64,000 bases of DNA from Streptomyces blattellae. GTDB lineage: Bacteria > Actinomycetota > Actinomycetes > Streptomycetales > Streptomycetaceae. The translations under genes and the position numbers were made by a program. The notes below the pieces were generated by a model. It had not been told where the DNA came from and searched no databases. It saw only the letters and a list, made by a program, of their open reading frames with translations. Location of the stretch: assembly GCF_009709555.1 (NCBI RefSeq), contig NZ_WJBG01000213.1, positions 1-64,000 on the forward strand, given 5' to 3'. Shown here piece by piece: positions 58,608-64,000 of this stretch; position 1 is the first letter of the stretch; each line of letters begins with the position of its first letter.

Positions 58608-58981
58608 AACTGGTCGGCGACAGCGCGGAGCAGCCCGGCGATCTTCTTGCCGGCGGCCTTGTCGGGGTAGCGGCCCCTCTCCAGCATCGGCGTGACGTTC
58701 TCAAGGAGGGTCGTCAGATCCTGGACGATGGAGGCCAGCTCGTCCGGCTTCTTGCGAGTGGCGGCCGCGACGGACGGGGTCGGGTCAAGAATCGTCACCG
58801 AGAGCGCCTGGTCACCGCGCTGCCCGGCGACGACCCCGAACTCGACTCGCTGGCCCGGCTTGAGCGTCTCGACTCCGGCGGGGAGGACCGAGGAATGAAC
58901 GAAGACGTCGCCGCCGTCGTCACGGGAGAGAAAGCCGAAGCCCTTCTCACTGTTGAACCACTTGACCTTGCCAGTCGGCAA
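58598..58981 (-). CDS. Cold-shock domain protein with C-terminal extension, 5' end rebuilt by element insertion
   Basis: A 127-residue protein. The cold-shock domain is PTGKVKWFNSEKGFGFLSRDDGGDVFVHSSVL and on to GVVAGQRGDQALSV, followed by a 60-residue helical extension. It binds single-stranded nucleic acid. The start is a TTG at 58981 with GAGGGAG eight bases upstream (in-frame GTG 58990 also possible). The first codons and everything upstream come from the integrated element. The original start, reading Val-Pro-Thr-Gly-Lys, is found 4.6 kb away at 63607. Whether expression survives is unknown. Confidence 0.9.
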   Translation of the reverse strand: MPTGKVKWFNSEKGFGFLSRDDGGDVFVHSSVLPAGVETLKPGQRVEFGVVAGQRGDQALSVTILDPTPSVAAATRKKPDELASIVQDLTTLLENVTPMLERGRYPDKAAGKKIAGLLRAVADQLDV

Positions 58982-58990
58982 AGCACACAC
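58951..58990. other. Attachment half-site at the cold-shock end of the element
   Basis: The cold-shock coding sequence (GAACCACTTGA) meets element DNA (AGTCGGCAAAGCACAC) at the core CCTTGCC (58966-58972). The same core is at the other end (63592-63598). Over 21 bp the two junctions agree at 17 positions. Confidence 0.8.
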
Positions 58991-59140
58991 TCCCTCGATC
59001 GCTCCCGGACTGGCCGGACACCCTTGATCTGCCGTTGAGACAGCCTACCGGGGGTCTCTCCAGCCGAACACGCCTTAAAACGAGACTGAGCCCCTACCAG
59101 TGAAGGCAGAGGCTCAAAGTGGTGCAGGAAGCGTGAGGGG

Positions 59141-59406
59141 CTAGCCAATGTGCCGGTAGAGCGTGGCGCGGGAGAGTCCGAGAGCCTTGGCAATGGCAGT
59201 GATGCTCTCCCCCTTGGCCTTACGAGCCTTTGCGACAGTCAGCACGTCCTCAGTGATGACGGTAGGACGTCCACCGGTACGCCCCTGAGCCTTGGCAGCA
59301 TCGAGACCAGCACGAGTGCGCTCAACGATCATGTCTCGCTCAAGCTCAGCAAAGGCAACCATCATCGTAAAGAAGAACTTGCCTTCCCCCTTGGGCGAGT
59401 AGTTAC
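59141..59406 (-). pseudogene. Small serine recombinase (resolvase/invertase) C-terminal fragment
   Basis: From about 59400 down to the stop at 59141 the minus strand reads SPKGEGKFFFTMMVAFAELE and RDMIVERTRAGLDAAKAQGR, then a Hin-type HTH (VAKARKAKGESITAIAKALGLSRATLYRHIG). This is the E-helix and DNA-binding part of a resolvase. The catalytic N-terminal 110 residues with the active serine are absent. The frame continues into the iteron region up to 59614 without family similarity. Probably inactive, though the HTH could still bind DNA if expressed. Confidence 0.75.
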
Positions 59407-59494
59407 TAGCCGGAATCCCGACTAGGGGGGTAGTCGGAAAACCGGCTAGGGGTAGTCGGAATCCCGACCAGGAGGTAGACGGAATCCCGGCTAC
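59407..59494. repeat. Four 19-bp dyad iterons (TAGNCGGAATCCCGRCTAG type)
   Basis: Units at 59407-59425, 59431-59449, 59453-59471 and 59476-59494: TAGCCGGAATCCCGACTAG, TAGTCGGAAAACCGGCTAG, TAGTCGGAATCCCGACCAG, TAGACGGAATCCCGGCTAC. Each is an imperfect palindrome. The period of 22-24 bp places all sites on one face of the helix. They begin exactly where resolvase similarity ends. Confidence 0.85.
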
Positions 59495-59963
59495 AAACAA
59501 TAAGTAAAGAACTAGAAGAAGTAACAAGACGAATGGAACAACCGCTGCACCTGGCGTAGCCAGGGACAGCGAATGATTAAAGGGAGAGTGATTCAGTAGA
59601 CCAGGGAAAACCAAAGGGTAGAGAGATTGGGCTACCCCTGGTTGAGACTAATACCCGCCTTCGGCGGATTAGGTTTCTCCTCTGGTTTACTGATTAGACA
59701 TCCCCCGACTTCTTCATTGCTATTCCACTGGATATGGAATATCCCAGCCGGCTGGGGTACATTAATCCCCTTAGAAATGTCATTGAATAAGGCTACCGAA
59801 TAGCAATTCCAAAGGAATTCCAGCCGTGACATCTAGTTTTCTGGGTAGTTCACGGGGGAACTCGACTAGGTGGAGTTACTCCTGTCTAGCGGCCTCTGAG
59901 TTATGAGGAGAAAACTCCGAGTTTCCAGCAACGCTCAGAATCGCTAGGGAGTTACTTGTCTGG
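59495..59963. other. Low-GC, gene-poor segment of the element
   Basis: Base composition falls well below the chromosome average, with A-rich and T-rich runs (GTAAAGAACTAGAAGAAGTA, ATTAATCCCC, GGTTTACTGATTAG). A 66-codon minus-strand frame (59632-59832) exists but has no ribosome site and no similarity I recognise. Candidate roles are an origin or partition region, or the intergenic part of a lost gene. Confidence 0.5.
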
Positions 59964-61115
59964 CTACGACTCAATAGCCTTGAGTCCCTGGTATGCCTCT
60001 CTCAGGTCTGCGCTCTCTGGAAGCTGTCGAGCCTCTACAGCCTTCACCACTTCCAGCGCACGCCAGTGATTCGAGGGGACCACACGGCCGGACAGAATAG
60101 CTTTCTGCGCCGAGTCGCACGCTTCGTCTAGCCGGTCTTCCTTGAGGAGTACCAAGGCAAGGTCGATATTCGCTGAAGCCACACGCCTAGGCCACTTGGT
60201 CACGTCGTCACTCGGACTCAGCCTCTTGATTACTTCCCTGGCGTACGGCTCTGCCGCTACGTCTCCGAGCCAAGCAAGGGTTGTAGCCGTATAGGACAGA
60301 GCCTTTGCAGGGTCGTACCTGTAATGATGCTCTGGCGTATCAGGGGAGCCGATAGCCGCAGAGAGAGCCTGTACCCGCTCAATGGCTGAGTAGGTCTCTG
60401 TCGACTCCCCTAGCCGTGCATTCGCTCTTCCCTCTTGGGCTGTCGCCTGAATCATTGCTGAGCTAGTAGCGGGAGCTATCTCCTGTGCGGCTCGGGAGAG
60501 GTCAACAGCCTGTACGTAATCCCCATCGGTAAGGACTCTCCAAGCCTCAGTCTCGAAACACCATGCCTCAATCTCAGGATGCCCGGCTTCCCTAGCTAGC
60601 GTTGCTGCTGTCTCCAGTCGAGCCGTAGCGGCATCGTCTTGCATCAGGTCGATATGGACCGTGGCACCCAGGAGAGAAAGCCAACCCCCGACTACCAACA
60701 AGCGTCGGTGCTCAGACAGAGTCTTCTTACTGTCCAAGAGCTTGACGACATACGCGGAGTGCTTCCGTACGTGCCTCAACAGCTCTGCCGGATCAGCCTT
60801 TGGGTACGCCATGGCCAGACCGTCAAAGGCACGTTCCAGCCGTTCAAGGGTGGCGTTCCCTACGTCGCTTGCCTGTACGCGTCGGGCAAGTTCCCATGCG
60901 TCCATCTCATCGTCATGAGAGCCGCTGTCTTCCACGGAGAGGGAGAGGCCGAGGTATTCGTTAAGAGCCACGGTCAACTCAGCAGAGGGAGCCTGTTTCC
61001 CATTGAGTACCCGGCTCAGATAGGCAACGTCGTAATGGAGTTCCTTGGCTGCACCTCTCAGGCTCTTCCCCTGTGCCTTGAGTGCGCTCCGTACCTCTGA
61101 CCCGAAGTCGACCAT
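59964..61115 (-). CDS. XRE-family HTH regulator with TPR-like C-terminal domain
   Basis: A 383-residue protein. An N-terminal XRE helix-turn-helix spans residues 5-57 (VRSALKAQGKSLRGAAKELHYDVAYLSRVLNGKQAPSAELTVALNEYL). From about residue 110 on, helical repeats of TPR type follow (LVVGGWLSLLGATVHIDLMQDDAATARLETAATLAREAGH and similar). Regulators of this layout sit divergent to small genes in many Streptomyces mobile and biosynthetic loci. The GTTGAC/GTCAAC cluster just upstream is its likely operator. It probably controls the element's two small genes. Confidence 0.88.
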   Translation of the reverse strand: MVDFGSEVRSALKAQGKSLRGAAKELHYDVAYLSRVLNGKQAPSAELTVALNEYLGLSLSVEDSGSHDDEMDAWELARRVQASDVGNATLERLERAFDGLAMAYPKADPAELLRHVRKHSAYVVKLLDSKKTLSEHRRLLVVGGWLSLLGATVHIDLMQDDAATARLETAATLAREAGHPEIEAWCFETEAWRVLTDGDYVQAVDLSRAAQEIAPATSSAMIQATAQEGRANARLGESTETYSAIERVQALSAAIGSPDTPEHHYRYDPAKALSYTATTLAWLGDVAAEPYAREVIKRLSPSDDVTKWPRRVASANIDLALVLLKEDRLDEACDSAQKAILSGRVVPSNHWRALEVVKAVEARQLPESADLREAYQGLKAIES

Positions 61116-61127
61116 GGTGCAGCTCCC

Positions 61128-61166
61128 GTTGACTGTTGACGTCCATCGTAGTCAACGCTGGTCAAC
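61128..61166. promoter_or_regulatory. Operator cluster GTTGAC x2 / GTCAAC x2 between divergent element genes
   Basis: GTTGAC at 61128-61133 and 61135-61140, and the inverse GTCAAC at 61151-61156 and 61161-61166. The cluster begins 13 bp upstream of the regulator start. GTTGAC also resembles a -35 hexamer, so binding would block transcription directly. Confidence 0.7.
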
Positions 61167-61233
61167 TGCCCTATGGCGTACGCAGATCGGTTGGGTGGAC
61201 GGACGCATAACCCCACCGACCACAGGAGCCGTC

Positions 61234-61500
61234 ATGGCACGCCGTACCGCCGCAGAGGCCACAGGGAGCAAGCCCGTTCCCCTCGACCTACAGACGATGC
61301 GTGAGACGGCCGCACGGCTGCTCTCAGAGGATGCTGTACCGCGCGCATGCGCTCTGGCGTGCGTAGGAGAGGCCCGTATGAGGCTGAGGCTGGAACCCTC
61401 CAACGGCACCCTTCCGGCCGCTGTGGCGCACGCTCAGAAGCTCGCACGGTCCGTCAGAGCCCTTGCCGACCACTACGTGACGCTCGGGGGTGAGCAGTGA
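61234..61500 (+). CDS. Small conserved element protein (DUF6415-like)
   Basis: An 88-residue protein: LDLQTMRETAARLLSEDAVP ... ARMRLRLEPSNGTLPAAVAHAQKLARSVRALADHYV. The pattern (short Asp-x-Thr-Met start, then helical segments) is like the DUF6415 family that recurs next to XRE-TPR regulators in Streptomyces. Function unknown. ATG 61234 follows GGAG. Its stop overlaps the next start as GTGA, so the two small genes form one operon. Confidence 0.75.
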   Translation: MARRTAAEATGSKPVPLDLQTMRETAARLLSEDAVPRACALACVGEARMRLRLEPSNGTLPAAVAHAQKLARSVRALADHYVTLGGEQ

Positions 61501-61727
61501 CTCAGACCCTTCACGTCTGCCGGTACTGCGATGGACTGATCACAGAGCCAGGGGACGCGGTAGCCGTAGCCCACGAACTAGGCATGTCCGGCCCCGGTTG
61601 GACGGTATGGGCACACAGGGAACACGCTCACCTGGTGGAGCCGGATGAGGCTCCCATTCGCATCCTGGCGCGCGTCCTGGTGGCCAAGCTGACTTCCCCT
61701 GATGCCGCATGGCGTAAGGAGTCCTAG
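61497..61727 (+). CDS. Small protein with CxxC motif, partner of the DUF6415-like gene
   Basis: A 76-residue protein beginning with a metal-binding-like motif (VCRYCDGLI) and containing HELGMSGPGWTVWAHREHAHLV, whose histidines could complete a zinc site. GTG 61497 overlaps the previous stop. Found as a pair with the preceding gene in many actinobacterial loci as I recall. Role unknown. Confidence 0.75.
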   Translation: MTQTLHVCRYCDGLITEPGDAVAVAHELGMSGPGWTVWAHREHAHLVEPDEAPIRILARVLVAKLTSPDAAWRKES

Positions 61728-61843
61728 CGGCTACTGCCTCCCCCGTAGGGAGCCTCAGGCACGAGAGAGACCAGACCACCCAGGAATTAAATTCAATTAA
61801 TAAAGGTAGGGGGTCGAATTCATAAACAAATAGGGAAAAGAAT

Positions 61844-61876
61844 AAGGCCCCGCTATTCAGCGGAGCCTTTTCTTTA
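61844..61876. terminator. Rho-independent terminator between the small genes and the integrase
   Basis: AAGGCCCCGCT pairs with AGCGGAGCCTT (one mismatch) around ATTC and is followed by TTTCTTT on the plus strand. It is a textbook terminator with a T-run, which is rare in the host chromosome and fits the element's foreign composition. It serves both convergent transcripts. Confidence 0.85.
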
Positions 61877-61888
61877 TGCCTCTTTCTT

Positions 61889-63547
61889 TTACGCCGCTTC
61901 GAGTTCCTTTAGGAATGCGGGGACTGGTTCCAATTCCAGGCCAGGGAATTCCCTCAACTCGGGGTTAGTCCAGTGCGGCGGTACGTTCTGGCCAATCAAT
62001 AGCCGGTCCATTCCCTCTTCCTTATTCAGGCTGAGTTCCTGCGCCATGGTCTGGATATCGCCCAGGTCCATTACCATTGCCCGGTCATTCTGATTTACGC
62101 CTTTATCCCAAGCCCATACCTTTACCTCATACGTGCGGAGGAATTCCCTACGGTCTTCCTGGTCTTTGGCTTCCCAGACTTCCCCGTACTTCTTACCCGT
62201 GGCTTTCAGTGTGGGGTTAGCCCTTTCCTCTTCCTGCTTAGCCAGGAGAGCGACCTTTGCGGAAAGTCCCTTGTGCATCCGCATGTACGACTCTTCCTGT
62301 CCCTCTCCGTCGTACTCTCCAGCCATGTACTTAGCTTCGAGGTTTTCCAGGCGCGCCCTGGTCTCCTGGAGTTCCCTTGCCTGAGAGGGACCCTTACCGG
62401 CTCGCTCGTACATGTCCCACGTACCTACGCTGTCACGTACAGCCTGGTCAACCCACGTGTCCAGGAGATCAGCACGGACGTAGAGACCCTGCGCGCACGC
62501 TCCGCCCTTGAATTTGTTGGAGCAGCGGTAATACCTGTGTCCCGGAATTCGTTCTCCGTCTTTCCTGGTGTGCCCGGAATTCAGAAGAGAAGTAACCGGC
62601 GCTCCGCAATTGCCACACCGAGCAATACCAGCAAGCAGGCTCTTAGCACCCGTACGACTTTCCGCCCCTACAGGCTTGGGAGCCGGTTTAATCCTGTCGA
62701 CCAGGTCTGTCCATTCATCCATAGAAGCCAAAGGCTTTTCAGGAAGAATCACCGGCTCTCCCTGGTCATCCAGAACAGCCTCACCCTTATAGGCGTAGAT
62801 ACCAGGAACCCAAGAGGAACGGATGAATTTATTGATGATGGTTGATTGCCACTGAGTTCCCTTGGTCTCCTCCCCCTTCAATTTCCTGAGGTGATCTCCC
62901 CATGTGAGTACGCCCCGGCCGTTGAAGTCTCGGGCAATCCTGTGTGTGGACTGTCCCTCACGAACACGAGTAAAGATCTCTTCCACGTAGGGATAGAAGT
63001 CCTGGTCAATCTCCAGAACCTTCCTCCTGCCACCCTCTACGGCTTTGATGCGGTAGCCGGTAGGCGGAGCACCTGTGAGCCAGGAACGGTTCTCTAGGCG
63101 GCTCTGTACGCCGTTGAGGATGCGTGCCTGGATTGTGTCCCACTCAGCCTCAGCGAATACGGCTGTCATGCGAGCCATCATCTTGCCTTGGGGAGTCGAG
63201 AGGTCGAACCCCTCTTCAACACAGACGATGAACTTCCCGTTTTCCTGCGCCCACTCCAAGAGTTCGTTGAAGTGCATCGAGCGACGCGTAAGCCTGTCCA
63301 TCTTGGCCGCAATGATCACGTCGAACTCATCGGCTCGGGACGTGAGCCAGCGTCCTAGCTTGGGGCGCTTGAAGGGGCTCATCGAGCCTGAGACGTCCGT
63401 GTCCTCTGCCTCGCCCACCAGGACGCCGGACAGGTGCGGAGAGCTGACGTGGTGTCGGATCACGCCACGCTGCCACTCGATGGACGTCGAGCCGTCCGAG
63501 TCGGCAGACAGGCGGAGACAGGCGAGGTAGCGCAGACCAGGTGTCAT
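61889..63547 (-). CDS. int: Large serine integrase
   Basis: A 552-residue large serine recombinase. N-terminal catalytic domain: nucleophile Ser14 in LACLRLSADSDGS; AAKMDRLTRRSMHFNEL with the active-site arginines. The recombinase domain spans about 160-290 (TGAPPTGYRIKAV, RSSWVPGIYAYKGEAV). A zinc ribbon uses Cys311, Cys314, Cys342 and Cys351 (RCGNCG ... YRCSNK ... GACAQG), followed by a coiled coil near 390-440 (ELQETRARLENLEAKYM). It integrates the element without host factors; excision would need a directionality factor, not identified here. It starts 45 bp from the att core with no clear ribosome site. Confidence 0.95.
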   Translation of the reverse strand: MTPGLRYLACLRLSADSDGSTSIEWQRGVIRHHVSSPHLSGVLVGEAEDTDVSGSMSPFKRPKLGRWLTSRADEFDVIIAAKMDRLTRRSMHFNELLEWAQENGKFIVCVEEGFDLSTPQGKMMARMTAVFAEAEWDTIQARILNGVQSRLENRSWLTGAPPTGYRIKAVEGGRRKVLEIDQDFYPYVEEIFTRVREGQSTHRIARDFNGRGVLTWGDHLRKLKGEETKGTQWQSTIINKFIRSSWVPGIYAYKGEAVLDDQGEPVILPEKPLASMDEWTDLVDRIKPAPKPVGAESRTGAKSLLAGIARCGNCGAPVTSLLNSGHTRKDGERIPGHRYYRCSNKFKGGACAQGLYVRADLLDTWVDQAVRDSVGTWDMYERAGKGPSQARELQETRARLENLEAKYMAGEYDGEGQEESYMRMHKGLSAKVALLAKQEEERANPTLKATGKKYGEVWEAKDQEDRREFLRTYEVKVWAWDKGVNQNDRAMVMDLGDIQTMAQELSLNKEEGMDRLLIGQNVPPHWTNPELREFPGLELEPVPAFLKELEAA

Positions 63548-63574
63548 GAGGGGAGGCTAGCGGAGTCTGTGTGC

Positions 63575-63607
63575 CTAGGTAACCGGCTTGGCCTTGCCGG
63601 TGGGCAC
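63575..63607 (-). pseudogene. Orphaned 5' end of the cold-shock gene (attachment half-site)
   Basis: GTG at 63607 opens Val-Pro-Thr-Gly-Lys-Ala-Lys-Pro-Val-Thr-stop. The first five codons are the cold-shock N-terminus; after the core (63592-63598) the sequence belongs to the element. The old leader of the gene, including a GGCGGGTC/GACCCGCC hairpin (63656-63676), is still upstream. Confidence 0.85.
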
Positions 63608-63756
63608 GTCTGTCCTCGTCCTCGTACTCGTCGGAAAACTGCTTGATAGCACTGGGGCGGGTCGTCGGGACCCGCCGGTACCAAAGCTAATGCTCTTCGA
63701 CCCGGTGACAAGACGTCACCCGGTTGTTCCTTCGCGCAGGGAACTACCCTGGTCGG
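63608..63756 (-). promoter_or_regulatory. Original cold-shock gene promoter/leader, now reading into the integrase
   Basis: This 149-bp gap was the upstream region of the cold-shock gene and is divergent from the gene at 63757. It contains a hairpin GGCGGGTC-GTCGG-GACCCGCC (63656-63676). After insertion, the first full gene downstream on the minus strand is the integrase. Confidence 0.55.
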
Positions 63757-64000
63757 GTGCGTGACAAAACCCAAACGAATTCCGCCGCGCCCGGCGACCG
63801 ACTGATCCGCGCCGGAGCCGTCGTCTTCTTCGCCGGTGCCGTGGCCACACTCGTCACCGTGGCCCCGCTTCTCCTCGGTACGACGCCATTTCCGACGTAC
63901 ATGTTCGGATTGAGCATGCTCATGGGCGTCGGGTTCCTGGTGGCGGGGGCCGGCGTCTTCCAGTCGATCGCGGCCGGCCGCCGTCAGGCGCGCACCGGGC
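63757..64000 (+). CDS. Small membrane protein, C-terminus cut by window edge
   Basis: GTG 63757 opens a frame still open at the edge (81 codons). After a polar start (RDKTQTNSAAPGDRLIRAG) there are two hydrophobic segments (AVVFFAGAVATLVTVAPLLL and MFGLSMLMGVGFLVAGAGVF) followed by Arg residues, so it is an inner-membrane protein of the size of conserved Streptomyces hypotheticals near mqnD. Function unknown. Confidence 0.8.
   Translation, partial: MRDKTQTNSAAPGDRLIRAGAVVFFAGAVATLVTVAPLLLGTTPFPTYMFGLSMLMGVGFLVAGAGVFQSIAAGRRQARTG

Larger units (their letters stand above)
58966..63598. mobile_element. 4.6-kb integrative element of a large serine integrase, inserted in the cold-shock gene
   Basis: The element is bounded by two copies of CCTTGCC embedded in imperfectly matching junctions. 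It contains the integrase beside the right junction, an XRE-TPR regulator, two small convergent-to-integrase genes, a truncated resolvase and a low-GC segment with iterons. Joining the outer flanks restores an uninterrupted cold-shock start (GTG CCC ACC GGC AAG GTC AAG TGG TTC). The two inner ends would form attP. There are no structural phage genes, no Tra/FtsK translocase and no replication initiator, so it is a minimal or decayed element. Confidence 0.85.

Noticed and set aside
59632..59832. 66-codon minus-strand frame in the low-GC part of the element
   Set aside because: No ribosome site or similarity; kept only as a possibility in the note on that segment.

Overview
The window is a high-GC (about 70 %) actinobacterial chromosome segment whose gene content and order point to Streptomyces. 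Signs are GTG/TTG starts with GGAGG-type ribosome sites, GTGA/ATGA stop-start overlaps, a DmdR1-type iron regulator, the futalosine (menaquinone) genes mqnB-mqnD, and Streptomyces-only families such as DUF3027 and DUF2771. From memory the order parallels the S. coelicolor SCO44xx to SCO432x stretch; no alignment could be run.

Layout. 1-5.3 kb: a Pro/Gln-rich protein cut by the window edge, a large HTH-TPR regulator, a small primase-polymerase-like protein, the 3' end of an IS200/IS605 element and an alpha/beta hydrolase lacking its serine nucleophile. 5.9-12.5 kb: dmdR1, a PAS/GAF sensor, a SIS protein, an acetyltransferase, a citrate-synthase-family enzyme and pdxH. 12.5-22.7 kb: an eight-gene minus-strand operon (TIGR03084 protein, AtuA-like protein, biotin-dependent carboxylase beta and alpha subunits, acyl-CoA dehydrogenase, acyl-CoA ligase, enoyl-CoA hydratase, TetR). 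It looks like a pathway that activates, dehydrogenates, carboxylates and hydrates a branched or isoprenoid-type acid. 23-31 kb: an exporter, a FemAB-like enzyme, a VapBC pair, a secreted protein, a large FAD/Fe-S oxidoreductase and serC. 31-45.6 kb: three regulator-plus-target modules with visible operators (ABC exporter/TetR, MarR/tautomerase, MarR/MFS), two Uma2 paralogues sharing a promoter-like sequence, relics of a PIN toxin and a HINT domain, and a purine permease. 45.7-59 kb: a P-type ATPase, a secreted protein, a sacsin-like GHKL ATPase, DUF3027, MFS, DUF2771, mqnB, mqnD and a cold-shock gene.

59-63.6 kb: a 4.6-kb mobile element lies inside the first codons of the cold-shock gene. It carries a large serine integrase, an XRE-TPR regulator facing two small genes across a GTTGAC/GTCAAC operator, a truncated second resolvase, and a low-GC segment with four dyad iterons. 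Both attachment half-sites can be read, with a common CCTTGCC core. The insertion separated the cold-shock gene from its promoter and start codon. The gene now starts inside the element, and the integrase lies directly downstream of the old cold-shock promoter region.

A second theme is tandem duplication at the 3' ends of genes. In at least six genes the last codons plus the stop codon are repeated two to four times. No rRNA, tRNA or CRISPR array was seen.
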